64,000 nucleotides of DNA from Amphibacillus sediminis NBRC 103570. Lineage in GTDB: Bacteria > Bacillota > Bacilli > Bacillales > Amphibacillaceae. The translations under genes and the position numbers were made by a program. The notes beneath the pieces were generated by a model. It ran no database searches, was not told the DNA's origin, and was given only the letters and a program-made list of their open reading frames with translations. Shown here piece by piece: positions 9,383 to 18,360 of the stretch (positions within the stretch are counted from its first letter, which is position 1; every line of letters starts with the position of its first letter). The stretch covers positions 62,001 through 126,000 of the forward strand of contig NZ_BCQW01000003.1 of the NCBI RefSeq assembly GCF_001552275.1, written 5' to 3'.

Positions 9383-10342
9383 TTAACGACTACCTTTAAT
9401 GTAAGGCTCGCCATTTGCCTTCGGTGCCTCTGCACGTCCAATAAAGCCAGCTAATGCCAAAATAGTGAGTACATAAGGTGCAATAACTAAATACACATTA
9501 GGTACATTCGCTAAAAATGGTAAATTTCGACCGGCTACACTTAGGGCTTGCGCAAAGCCAAAGAAGATCGCTGCGCCCATAGCTCCTAAAGGATGCCACT
9601 TACCAAAAATAACGGCGGCTAAAGCCATAAAACCCTGTCCAGAAATGGTACTACCACCAAAGCTTAGTGAAATAGTTAGCGCATAGGTCGCTCCACCTAA
9701 CCCAGCTAATAGCCCGGACAAGATAACAGCAATATACCGTATTCTCGTTACACTAATTCCGTTTGTATCAGCTGCCATCGGGTGCTCCCCTACAGAACGT
9801 AGGCGTAAACCAAATGATGTCTTATAAATAACAAACCAAGACAATATCGCAAAAATAATAGCTATATAAGAGGTATAGTAGGATCCACTAAAAAACATCT
9901 CACCAATAATCGGAATATCAGATAAAATTGGTATAGAACGCGTATAAAATGGTTGAGTAATTGAATCGGTTTGTCCTTTACCGTACCAATCATGGATTAA
10001 AAAGATACCAAGTCCAACAGCCATCATATTAATGGCTACACCACTTACAACTTGATTGGCATGAAAGGTTACTGCAGCTACCGCGTGCATGATTGAAAAT
10101 ACACCAGCAACTATCGCGCCAACCAACAAGGCTAACCATGGCGTCAATGAACCAAATGTTTCCGCAAAGGTAAGGTTAAAAACAATGCTTGAAAAAGCCC
10201 CCATCACCATTAAACCTTCTAGACCGATGTTAACAACACCTGAACGCTCACTAAATACACCACCAAGTGCCGTGAAAATGAGTGGAGCAGAATAAAATAA
10301 GACCATTGGCATAATCGATTGTAATAACTCAATGAATTGCAT
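9383..10342 (-). CDS. nupQ: ABC transporter permease, nucleoside/BMP type
   Basis: This 319-residue polytopic membrane protein of the branched-chain amino acid/ribose permease superfamily has the characteristic GGVFSERSGVVNIGLEGLM stretch near residue 28. It pairs with the preceding permease as the second pore subunit of a nucleoside importer, matching B. subtilis NupQ (YufQ). It starts 1 bp after the upstream gene ends and is followed by a strong terminator. Substrate specificity, guanosine and other nucleosides in B. subtilis, is inferred from family and order. Confidence 0.87.
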   Translation of the reverse strand: MQFIELLQSIMPMVLFYSAPLIFTALGGVFSERSGVVNIGLEGLMVMGAFSSIVFNLTFAETFGSLTPWLALLVGAIVAGVFSIMHAVAAVTFHANQVVSGVAINMMAVGLGIFLIHDWYGKGQTDSITQPFYTRSIPILSDIPIIGEMFFSGSYYTSYIAIIFAILSWFVIYKTSFGLRLRSVGEHPMAADTNGISVTRIRYIAVILSGLLAGLGGATYALTISLSFGGSTISGQGFMALAAVIFGKWHPLGAMGAAIFFGFAQALSVAGRNLPFLANVPNVYLVIAPYVLTILALAGFIGRAEAPKANGEPYIKGSR

Positions 10343-10343
10343 C

Positions 10344-11390
10344 TTAACGCTCCCCCTTTTTAAATCGAAGTAATACCCAACGAATAATATAGCTAGACGC
10401 TACAAAGAAGATGATAACAGCGATCACAATATCGACAAGTTCTGTTGGTACACCAGCGAGCGGTGGCATACGTAATGCACCGACTTTAAGTGCCCCAAAT
10501 AGGATGGCGGCTAGTACTGATCCAATTGCTGTATTTGCACCTAAAAGTGCAACCGCAATGCCATCAAAACCTAAGTTTGTATAAGAGGCGTGTGTGTACA
10601 TATAACCAAATGTACCAAGCCCCTCCATGGCACCCGCTACCCCTGCAAATGCTCCTGCAATGATCATAGCCATCATGATATTTCGTTTTACACTCATCCC
10701 TGAGTAATGCGCAGCATGCTTGTTATAGCCAACAGCACGTAGCTCGTAGCCAATTGTTGTTTTTTCTAACAAAAACCACATAAATAAAGCAAGGATTAAG
10801 GCAATGATAAAACCCCAGTGTACTTGGGAATAGCCAAATAACTCTGTTAAACCATCTGATCGTAGTGACGCTGTTTCCTTGATACGCTCAGATGTATCAC
10901 CATTCTCTGATAGTACATTACGAATCATATAATTGGTTACGTGAAGCGCAATATAATTCATCATAATGGTGACAATCACCTCATGGACACCACGTGTAGC
11001 TTTAAGTAGACCAGGAATAAAGCCCCAAAAGCCACCAGCTAAACTAGCTATGAGAATCGCTAGTGGTACATGAATGACAAGTGGAAGATCAAAGTTAATT
11101 CCTACCCAAACGGCAGCCACCCAACCAATAAAGACCTGACCTTCTGCACCAATATTAAAAAGTCCGCTCCGGAAGGCAAAGGCGATGGATAAACCAGTTA
11201 GAATCAGTGGTGTCGATTGACGAATGGTCTCACCAAGGAAGTACATATTTCCAAAGGCACCGTTCCATAGTGCAACATAACCTTCAATTGGGTTATAGCC
11301 AAAAGATAGCATGATAATTGCACCAACAATCAGTCCCATAACTACCGATATAACGGGAATGAGAATATTAAATAATCGACTGGAAAACAT
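10344..11390 (-). CDS. nupP: ABC transporter permease, nucleoside/BMP type
   Basis: This 348-residue integral membrane subunit has about eight to ten hydrophobic segments and the conserved AFRSGLFNIGAEGQVFIG motif near residue 70, typical of NupP/YufP. It forms the pore with NupQ. Its ATG follows the NupO stop codon directly, so the three genes are translationally coupled. An Arg/Lys-rich tail (RFKKGER) is cytoplasmic. Confidence 0.87.
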   Translation of the reverse strand: MFSSRLFNILIPVISVVMGLIVGAIIMLSFGYNPIEGYVALWNGAFGNMYFLGETIRQSTPLILTGLSIAFAFRSGLFNIGAEGQVFIGWVAAVWVGINFDLPLVIHVPLAILIASLAGGFWGFIPGLLKATRGVHEVIVTIMMNYIALHVTNYMIRNVLSENGDTSERIKETASLRSDGLTELFGYSQVHWGFIIALILALFMWFLLEKTTIGYELRAVGYNKHAAHYSGMSVKRNIMMAMIIAGAFAGVAGAMEGLGTFGYMYTHASYTNLGFDGIAVALLGANTAIGSVLAAILFGALKVGALRMPPLAGVPTELVDIVIAVIIFFVASSYIIRWVLLRFKKGER

Positions 11391-12923
11391 TTATACATCA
11401 CCTGCTTTCGCTTTGTTACTGCCTGCCATAAGTAAGCCGAGTTCCTGTTCATTTGTTTCTTCTGGCTTAACTTCAGCAACAATCTTACCATCAAACATAA
11501 CAGCAATTTTGTCACTGACATTCATGATTTCGTCTAATTCAAATGAAACGAGTAAAACTGCTCTTCCTTTATCACGCTCTTCAATCAGTCGTTTATGAAT
11601 ATTTTCAATTGCACCGACATCTAAACCACGCGTAGGCTGTACGGCAATTAATAGATCAGGTGAACGATCAACCTCTCGAGCAATAATAGCCTTTTGCTGA
11701 TTTCCACCTGATAATGCTCGAGCCTTCGTTCGTGGACTAGGCGTTCTAACATCATATTCTTCTATCAGTTTTGAAGCATGCTGATAGATATTTTTAAACG
11801 ATAAGATCTTATACTTGGAATATGGTTTTTGATAGTAGGTTTGCAGAACAATATTTTCACCAATAGGATAATCTAGCACCAAACCAAATTTGTGACGATC
11901 CTGCGGAATATGGGCGACACCAGATTCTGTTACTTTACGTGGTGATAAGTTGGTCAGTGGTTTGTTATTTAATAAAATTTCTCCACTCTCAACCTTACGT
12001 AGCCCCGTAATGGCCTCTATTAATTCTGACTGTCCATTACCGTCTACTCCAGCTATCCCTACAATTTCACCTGCACGAATATCGAGATTTAATCCTTTTA
12101 CCATCGTTGCAGCTCTCGCATCTTTAACCTCGAGATTTTTGACCGATAACACGACAGCTTCAGGGTTAGCAGCTTGTTTATCTGTTTTAAAACTAATATC
12201 TCGTCCAACCATAAGTGAAGCTAGCTCGTCAACATTGGTTTCACTTACATTAACTGTGCCAATCCCTTCTCCTTTTCGAATCACTGTACAACGATCACAG
12301 ACCTCCATAATCTCTTTTAACTTGTGGGTAATCAAGATAATGGAGATGCCTTCTTTTATTAGTGCCTTCATAATGTTGATTAATTCTTTAATTTCTTGTG
12401 GGGTTAAAACTGCTGTTGGCTCGTCCAAAATAATCACATCTGCCCCACGATATAATGTTTTTAAAATCTCTACACGCTGTTGCATTCCAACAGAAATATC
12501 CCGAATTTTAGCTTTTGGATCAACACGTAAACCATAGCGTTCAGATAATTCGGTAATCTCTGCTTCAGCTTTTTTTAAATCTACGATTGCCCCAGCTTTT
12601 GTTGGCTCACTACCTAGAATGATATTTTGGGCAACAGTAAAAGTTTCCACAAGCATAAAGTGTTGGTGAACCATTCCGATTCCAAGACGATTAGCAACAT
12701 TAGGATCAGTAATTTTGACTGGTTTACCTTTAACACGAATTTCTCCTTTTTCGGGTTGGTACAGACCAAAAAGGACATTCATTAGAGTACTTTTACCTGC
12801 ACCATTCTCTCCAAGAAGGGCGTGAATTTCGCCTTTTCTTAACTGTAAATTAATATTATTATTAGCAACAATACCAGGGAATTCCTTTCTGATATTCAAC
12901 ATTTCGACAACATAATTATCCAA
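11391..12923 (-). CDS. nupO: ABC transporter ATPase with two nucleotide-binding domains
   Basis: This cytoplasmic ATPase of about 510 residues drives the nucleoside importer. The first domain has Walker A GENGAGKST, signature SVGMQQR and Walker B VIILDEPTA. The second has a degenerate Walker A (GVDGNGQSE), signature LSGGNQQK and an altered Walker B region, so one site is probably weak, as is usual for sugar/nucleoside ATPases of this type. The start is placed at TTG 12923: AAGGAG lies eight bases upstream, whereas the GTG at 12932 overlaps that ribosome binding site. The resulting N-terminus (DNYVVEMLNIRK) lines up with the family. Confidence 0.88.
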   Translation of the reverse strand: MDNYVVEMLNIRKEFPGIVANNNINLQLRKGEIHALLGENGAGKSTLMNVLFGLYQPEKGEIRVKGKPVKITDPNVANRLGIGMVHQHFMLVETFTVAQNIILGSEPTKAGAIVDLKKAEAEITELSERYGLRVDPKAKIRDISVGMQQRVEILKTLYRGADVIILDEPTAVLTPQEIKELINIMKALIKEGISIILITHKLKEIMEVCDRCTVIRKGEGIGTVNVSETNVDELASLMVGRDISFKTDKQAANPEAVVLSVKNLEVKDARAATMVKGLNLDIRAGEIVGIAGVDGNGQSELIEAITGLRKVESGEILLNNKPLTNLSPRKVTESGVAHIPQDRHKFGLVLDYPIGENIVLQTYYQKPYSKYKILSFKNIYQHASKLIEEYDVRTPSPRTKARALSGGNQQKAIIAREVDRSPDLLIAVQPTRGLDVGAIENIHKRLIEERDKGRAVLLVSFELDEIMNVSDKIAVMFDGKIVAEVKPEETNEQELGLLMAGSNKAKAGDV

Positions 12924-12932
12924 AATGTTCAC

Positions 12933-13397
12933 TCCTTATTCAGCTGATTGGCAAAATCGTTAAATGAAGAGGGGAGAGTTACAACCCTTCATTTAATGAC
13001 TTTAGACTCTGAGACCATCTTGCTATTTAAAGGCCGCTTAAAAAAGCCACCAAACAATAAGCGACATCCCTCTTTGGTGTCTTGTTTTTTCCGACGTTCT
13101 AAATGCGTGACGAAGCACAAACAAACGCCTCAACTTACTAGATGGTAACTTTTAACTTGTTTCAGCAGGTGCCTCCGGCGGATGCCACAGATTTTTAGAT
13201 AAAATCTAGCGCAAATACGTACGATTAATTAAACTTATTAGGGTTTGAGTCATGGGGCAAAAATTAATATAGTGTTGAATCTAAGGACGAAATAAATCGG
13301 CTTAATATAGAGCTAATCGGCATCTAAGCAAGCCTATTAGCATTAGCTAAAACAAATGAAGCCTTATAATATCGTTACTAAGCATTTCTTAAAAAGA
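12933..13397. other. Gap between nupN and nupO
   Basis: No gene is seen. The stretch contains one short copy of repeat family R2 (13149-13223) and otherwise AT-rich sequence that may hold the nupO promoter and leader. I found no purine riboswitch core. A plus-strand open frame at 12948-13148 has no family resemblance. Confidence 0.5.
13149..13223 (-). repeat. Repeat family R2, short copy (internally deleted)
   Basis: Read on the minus strand it contains GTATTTGCGCTAGATTTTAT, then CTGTGGCATCCGCCGGAGGC, then CTGAAACAAGTTAAAAG. These are the two ends of the R2 element seen complete at 40602-40782 and 45176-45330. The middle part with the CAGCCGGGGTTTGAACCC block is missing. Confidence 0.7.
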
Positions 13398-13423
13398 AAA
13401 AGGCTAGAGATCTCTAGCCTTTT
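13398..13423 (-). terminator. Terminator after nupN
   Basis: A near-perfect palindrome (AAAAGGCTAGAGA with TCTCTAGCCTTTT) begins 4 bp past the nupN stop and is followed on the minus strand by CTTTTTAAG. It would make the lipoprotein gene largely separate from nupOPQ, which could allow the binding protein to be made in excess. Confidence 0.85.
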
Positions 13424-13427
13424 CGCA

Positions 13428-14561
13428 TTAATTAAGAGATTCTAAATACTCTTCCAATTCGTCATCTGTTTGCGGTATAACGATTTCACCGTTAAGGATC
13501 TTTTGCTGCCATTCTTGAACAGCTGCAGCGATCTCATCTGTAAATGCTTCTGTATTTGTATCAGCTACTGCAATCGCATCATCCTCAAGACCAAAGACAA
13601 TTTGTTCACCACCAGGGAAATTCCCAGCTAATTGCATAGCTGCAACTTCTTGAACGGCTACATCTACACGTTTAACCATTGACGTTAGTGTTACATTATG
13701 GTCTCCTTGTTGTCCTTCTTCATATTGATCACGGTCTACACCGATAACCCATACATTAGCATCTGGATCATTTTCGACTCTGTTTCTTGCTTCACTGAAT
13801 ACACCAAGTCCAACGCCACCTGCCGCATGGTAGATCACATCAATTCCGTTGCTGTACATGTTGTTCGCAATAGAACGACCCATAGCATCATCACTAAATG
13901 ATTCAGCGTAATCAACACGAACCTCGATATTAGGATCTACAGCCTTAACGCCGGCATAGAAGCCTGTTTCAAAGCGTTTAATTAGTTCACTTTCGACTCC
14001 ACCAATAAAGCCAACTTGATTGGTTTCAGTTTTAAGCGCCGCAGCTACCCCAACTAAGAATGAGCCTTGCTCTTCTGCAAATGTGATACTAGCCACATTG
14101 TCGCCTTCTGCTACCTCATCAATAATACCAAAGTTTGTTTCAGGGAAGTTACCAGCTACTTCCTCAATAGCGTCTTTTAATGCAAACCCTACCCCAAAGA
14201 TTAAATCATAGTCCTGTTGAACTAATAAATTTAAGTTAGGTAAGAAATCAGCAGCATTATCTGATTGAGCATAGTCGTAGCCAGCGTTACGTTCTAAACC
14301 GTGCTCTGCACCAAACGCTTGAATTCCTTCCCATGCGGATTGATTAAATGAGCGATCATCAACACCGCCCTCATCTGTTACCATGGCTAATGAGAAATCA
14401 GCTTTATCTTCTGTATCATCCCCAGCACCTTCTGTTTGCTCTGTATCTGTGTCATTTGTATCTTGGTCATTATCGTCACCATTAGAAGTGCCGCATGCAC
14501 CTAGAACCATAACAGCAGCTAGCAATAAAGCAAGAATAAGCATTAATCTGTTCTTCTTCAC
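13428..14561 (-). CDS. nupN: BMP-family nucleoside-binding lipoprotein
   Basis: This 377-residue substrate-binding protein belongs to the basic membrane protein (Med/BMP, PnrA-like) family. The signal peptide ends in the lipobox LGAC with Cys at about residue 23. It is followed by a very acidic, Asn/Thr-rich linker (about 25-52) and then the binding domain beginning ADFSLAMVTDEGGVDDRSFN, a BMP hallmark. The acidic linker would suit a salt-tolerant organism. The start codon is GTG at 14561 with GGGGGT upstream. It delivers substrate to NupOPQ downstream; the intervening terminator suggests unequal expression. Confidence 0.88.
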   Translation of the reverse strand: MKKNRLMLILALLLAAVMVLGACGTSNGDDNDQDTNDTDTEQTEGAGDDTEDKADFSLAMVTDEGGVDDRSFNQSAWEGIQAFGAEHGLERNAGYDYAQSDNAADFLPNLNLLVQQDYDLIFGVGFALKDAIEEVAGNFPETNFGIIDEVAEGDNVASITFAEEQGSFLVGVAAALKTETNQVGFIGGVESELIKRFETGFYAGVKAVDPNIEVRVDYAESFSDDAMGRSIANNMYSNGIDVIYHAAGGVGLGVFSEARNRVENDPDANVWVIGVDRDQYEEGQQGDHNVTLTSMVKRVDVAVQEVAAMQLAGNFPGGEQIVFGLEDDAIAVADTNTEAFTDEIAAAVQEWQQKILNGEIVIPQTDDELEEYLESLN

Positions 14562-14643
14562 CTTTATACCCCCAAAATTTTTTATTCATCGACCAATTTG
14601 ATTAGGCATACTGGAAACATCAACACGACCTTTGGAGTGAAAG

Positions 14644-15369
14644 CTACAGACGTTTTCTCACCACATGGAAATGAAAAGCATCACTTCGAAAATAGTTTGC
14701 AGAGTACAAAATCGGCTGATGATCTTCAGTATAATGCATTTGTCTAAGTAACAGTAAGGACTGATCAGGACGACAATTTAAAATCGCAGAAATTTTTTCA
14801 TGAAAGCCGATTGGTTCAATATGGGCATTCGCATATTGAATGCGTTTTCCCGTATAACGCTCAATTAAACGAAAAATTGAGTCTTGACTATGTATTTGAC
14901 CAATTGGAATAAGATCATTATTCACTTTGTCAATACAATAGACAACTGGCTCTCCATCTGCTGTTCTAACACGCTCCACTCGAGCTATTGCTAGGACGTC
15001 CGACGAGTTAAACCTTTCCAAATCTGTCGCCGTTGGTTCAATTACTTCAGCTGCTACGTATTGCGTACCAGGAACTTTTCCTGCTTTCCTAATCATCTCG
15101 GACACACTACCTAGCTCTTCAATACCAGAAGAGTAGATAGGCTTAGGATTAACAAAAACACCCATTCCTAACCTTCTCGTTACGATGTTTTCTTCAACTA
15201 ATTGATCAATGACAGCCTCCATGATTGTACGTGTTACGTGATAGGCTGTAGCTAACTCATAGAGAGGATGGAGCTTCTCATTTGGCGGATAGACACCTTG
15301 TTCGATGTCCTGTCGCAGCCGTGAAAGCGTCGCTTTAAACAGGTCATAATTATCATGTTCACTCGCCAT
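14644..15369 (-). CDS. ymfC: GntR-family regulator with UTRA domain
   Basis: This 241-residue protein has an N-terminal winged helix-turn-helix of the GntR class (about 5-75, with VTRTIMEAVIDQLVEENIVTRRLGMGVFV) and a C-terminal UTRA effector domain (HutC subfamily). It lies 82 bp upstream of the nucleoside-binding lipoprotein gene, the position of YmfC in related bacilli. It may control the transporter, possibly in response to a nucleoside-derived ligand; the target and ligand are inferred. GGAGG lies just before ATG 15369. Confidence 0.8.
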   Translation of the reverse strand: MASEHDNYDLFKATLSRLRQDIEQGVYPPNEKLHPLYELATAYHVTRTIMEAVIDQLVEENIVTRRLGMGVFVNPKPIYSSGIEELGSVSEMIRKAGKVPGTQYVAAEVIEPTATDLERFNSSDVLAIARVERVRTADGEPVVYCIDKVNNDLIPIGQIHSQDSIFRLIERYTGKRIQYANAHIEPIGFHEKISAILNCRPDQSLLLLRQMHYTEDHQPILYSANYFRSDAFHFHVVRKRL

Positions 15370-15488
15370 TTAAAATCCTCCAGTAAGTAAATCAAATAGA
15401 TTGGTCACTAACAATATACCATTTAAGATTAAATAAATAAACAAAAAATAATACAAATTACACAAAATCTCTTAAATACAAAAAAGTA

Positions 15489-17789
15489 TTATTTATCTGA
15501 ATATTCACTAATAAGAACCGTTCTTGGTTTTGATCCCTCATAGGGTCCAACAATCCCCCGAGCCTCCATCATATCTATTAAACGAGCTGCTCGCGTATAG
15601 CCTATTCTAAAGCGACGTTGTAGCATGGACACACTAGCACTTTGCATTTCCACGATGAGTTGTACCGCTTCGTCAAAAAGCTCATCTTCCGGCTCTGCTG
15701 GTCGTTGTTCTTGTTCATCTGGAATCATGTCCTCTTGATAATTCACTTGTTGTTGATCAATACAATGATCGACAATACGCTCAACTTCTTCATCAGAGAG
15801 AAAAGCACCTTGAATACGGGTTGGCTTAGACGCACCAACCGGTAAAAATAGCATATCTCCTCGACCCAGTAGCTTCTCAGCACCGCCCGAATCTAGAATC
15901 GTGCGTGAATCGGTTTGTGAGGAAACGCTAAAGGCAATTCTCGATGGGATATTTGCTTTGATAACACCTGTAATAACATCCACTGACGGCCGCTGGGTAG
16001 CAATGATCAGATGAATTCCCGCCGCACGTGCCATTTGGGCTAAACGCGTAATGGAGTCCTCAACATCATTCGATGCGACCATCATTAAATCAGCTAACTC
16101 GTCAACAAGTACAACAATATACGGGAGTAACGGTTGAGTATCCTGCTCAGAAGCCGTTTCATTATAGCGCTTGACATAATTATTGTAGCCTTCGATATTT
16201 CGATTACCCGTATCAGAAAACAATTCATAACGCCGCTCCATTTCGCTTACCACCTTCTTTAAGGCTTGAGAAGCTTTTTTTGGGTCTGTCACTACTGGAG
16301 CTAACAAATGAGGAATACCATTATAAATGTTCAATTCGACCTTTTTCGGATCAATCATCATCATCTTAACTTCATGTGGTTTTGCTTTCATTAAAATACT
16401 GGTAATAATTCCATTGATACAAACACTTTTACCGCTTCCTGTTGCACCAGCAACGAGTAAGTGTGGCATTTTGTTTAATTCAGCTACAACAGCATCACCC
16501 GAAATATCACGACCAAGGATAAAAGATAGAATAGAACTTTCTTGAGCTTGCTTTGTTTCGAACACCTCACGCAATGATACCATTGAGATTTCATCATTAG
16601 GGACTTCAATTCCAACAGCTGATTTACCCGGTATTGGTGCTTCAATACGAATGTCCTTAGCCGCAAGCGCCAATGCCAAGTCATCATGCAAGTTGACAAT
16701 CTTGCTAACTTTCACACCCGCCTCTGGGTAAATTTCATATTTAGTCACTGCTGGTCCGACATGTACCCGTGTTACCTTTGCTTTCACACCAAAGCTATTA
16801 AAGGTCCGCTCAAGCTTGCGCACAACAGCTTGAATTTGTCCGCGTTCTTGTTGGTGTTTTTTGCTACTTGATTCATTTAACAAATGAATCGGAGGTAATT
16901 GATAATCAACATTCTCCATTTCGGTCATGGGGGCCACCGCTAGCGTTTCATCATCTTGATCATCATTTTGTTTTGCTGTTGCTTGTTCAGCTTTGTCCAG
17001 TATTTGGTCAGCATCATTGATCGCCTGCTCTGCATATGCAATTTCAGGAAACGCTTGAATAACCGGTTCCTCTTCCTCCCCTAGTTCAGACGGTTGATTC
17101 GTCATTTCAGTTTGTGCTTCATTATTGGTAGACTCTTGCTTTGCTTTTGCTTCTTTTTGTTGCTTCCGTCTTTCTTGGCGTTTCTTTTGTTTTTTCTTGG
17201 CATACTGACGGTAATGTTTCATTAAGCTTTCTATTAAATGACCAATCGAGATATTTGTCATAAAAATAAACCCAACAATTAACATAGAAACAGCTAAAAA
17301 GATCGCTCCAGTTGTTGAGAAAAGTACATATGTAAAAGCATAAAGACCAGCTCCAAGCATTCCTCCTCCTAATACGCGTCCATCAACGGTCCCATTTAAA
17401 TAATTCATATATTGTGACCAGGTCATCCCAATAACTGAGGCTTGGTCTGAACTGGCTAAGTAATGTCGATATTGATCAATATGACTTAGGAGTAACATAG
17501 CTAAAAAAAGGATGAACAAACCTAGCATTTTACGTGTAAATAATTTAGGAAGCTTTCGTTTTACCATTAAATAGACTCCAATGGCAAATAGAGCTATTGA
17601 TGCAACCATATACCAAAAGCCGAAAAAGAAGCGAAAAAAGTTTTCTAGCCATGCTGGAATGATACCATCGCTTATCGTACCAGCTCCACTTCCAAATATC
17701 GCCAATAAAATAAATAGAATACCATACAGCTCATACTTAAGCTGTGATTTTTGTTTAGCTGTTTTTCGTTTGTTTTTTTTACGAGCCAT
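15489..17789 (-). CDS. spoIIIE: DNA translocase FtsK/SpoIIIE
   Basis: This protein of about 766 residues pumps chromosomal DNA across the division or sporulation septum. The N-terminus has about four membrane segments (to about residue 185), followed by a charged Lys/Gln/Glu linker. The RecA-like motor carries Walker [11 protein letters not shown] and Walker B-type [13 protein letters not shown], and a gamma winged helix closes the C-terminus ([19 protein letters not shown]). The start is ATG 17789 (MARKKNKRK) with AAAGGAGG upstream, rather than the longer reading frame. Its position before ymfC matches B. subtilis spoIIIE. Confidence 0.92.
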   Translation of the reverse strand: MARKKNKRKTAKQKSQLKYELYGILFILLAIFGSGAGTISDGIIPAWLENFFRFFFGFWYMVASIALFAIGVYLMVKRKLPKLFTRKMLGLFILFLAMLLLSHIDQYRHYLASSDQASVIGMTWSQYMNYLNGTVDGRVLGGGMLGAGLYAFTYVLFSTTGAIFLAVSMLIVGFIFMTNISIGHLIESLMKHYRQYAKKKQKKRQERRKQQKEAKAKQESTNNEAQTEMTNQPSELGEEEEPVIQAFPEIAYAEQAINDADQILDKAEQATAKQNDDQDDETLAVAPMTEMENVDYQLPPIHLLNESSSKKHQQERGQIQAVVRKLERTFNSFGVKAKVTRVHVGPAVTKYEIYPEAGVKVSKIVNLHDDLALALAAKDIRIEAPIPGKSAVGIEVPNDEISMVSLREVFETKQAQESSILSFILGRDISGDAVVAELNKMPHLLVAGATGSGKSVCINGIITSILMKAKPHEVKMMMIDPKKVELNIYNGIPHLLAPVVTDPKKASQALKKVVSEMERRYELFSDTGNRNIEGYNNYVKRYNETASEQDTQPLLPYIVVLVDELADLMMVASNDVEDSITRLAQMARAAGIHLIIATQRPSVDVITGVIKANIPSRIAFSVSSQTDSRTILDSGGAEKLLGRGDMLFLPVGASKPTRIQGAFLSDEEVERIVDHCIDQQQVNYQEDMIPDEQEQRPAEPEDELFDEAVQLIVEMQSASVSMLQRRFRIGYTRAARLIDMMEARGIVGPYEGSKPRTVLISEYSDK

Positions 17790-18067
17790 CGAGAAACCTC
17801 CTTTACCGTAAAATGTCAACTCTATCATTATATCATAATTTCCCTAAGAGAATCAGAAACTTTTGAGCTGTTTGCTATACCTACTCGAAAAATTCCATCA
17901 TCAAATATAGTAATGTCTTTGTACTAGGGAAATTGAAAAGAGTACAATATCTGACCCAGATATTGCACCCAACTTTAATCAACGCAATCGCTCCTCGTCC
18001 TGACCGATACAGACAAGTACAAAGAGCTAACAAAACATCTCCACTAAGTAAGCTAAGAGTCGGCTTG
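17790..18067. other. Non-coding upstream of the DNA translocase gene
   Basis: No open frame or RNA gene is recognised. The segment presumably includes the spoIIIE promoter. It sits where B. subtilis has dapA, ymfA (rnjB) and tepA between dapG and spoIIIE, none of which is present here. Confidence 0.5.
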
Positions 18068-18312
18068 ATAAAGTAAAACTTCGTTCAATGGGGGGCATAG
18101 GATGTGCTCGTGCAGACGTTGCAACACGACGTCGCGAACTTAGTTAGCTTCCTCTCTTCCCTACTGAACGTGAGTTGAACCAATCGGGCCGTTACTGGCT
18201 GTTGGATCTCCCACTTAGACATGACGTGCTCCCTTATTTCTTGAAGGGGAAGGCTTACAAAAGCCCTTCGATGGGGCGAGTAATCGCAGCCCCAGCCAGT
18301 TACACTGCGATA
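18068..18312 (-). repeat. Structured repeat R1, copy A
   Basis: This is a copy of about 245 bp of the R1 element. Read on the minus strand it runs from TTATCGCAGTGTAACTGG to AACGAAGTTTTACTTTAT. Visible pairings include UCGCAG with CUGCGA, GGGGC with GCCCC, the hairpin GGCUUUUGUAAGCC, and an outer stem GUAACUGGCUG/CAGCCAGUAAC with one mismatch. The terminal GTTCAGT/ATTGAAC hairpin carries an extra segment with its own palindrome (GTTCGCGACGTCG region), shared with copies D and E. Confidence 0.85.
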
Positions 18313-18360
18313 AGCATTTAATCTGTAGCAGCAAACTTCTTTTTGACAATGCTCTAAGTT

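Noticed and set aside
11950-12537. 195-codon plus-strand open frame opposite nupO
   Set aside because: It is entirely antisense to a strongly conserved ATPase gene and its translation resembles no family.
12933-13427. Purine riboswitch before the nucleoside transporter genes
   Set aside because: The conserved aptamer core sequences are not seen on the minus strand.
18068-18312. R1 as a CRISPR-like array
   Set aside because: Copies are single, tens of kilobases apart and long, with no regular repeat-spacer pattern.
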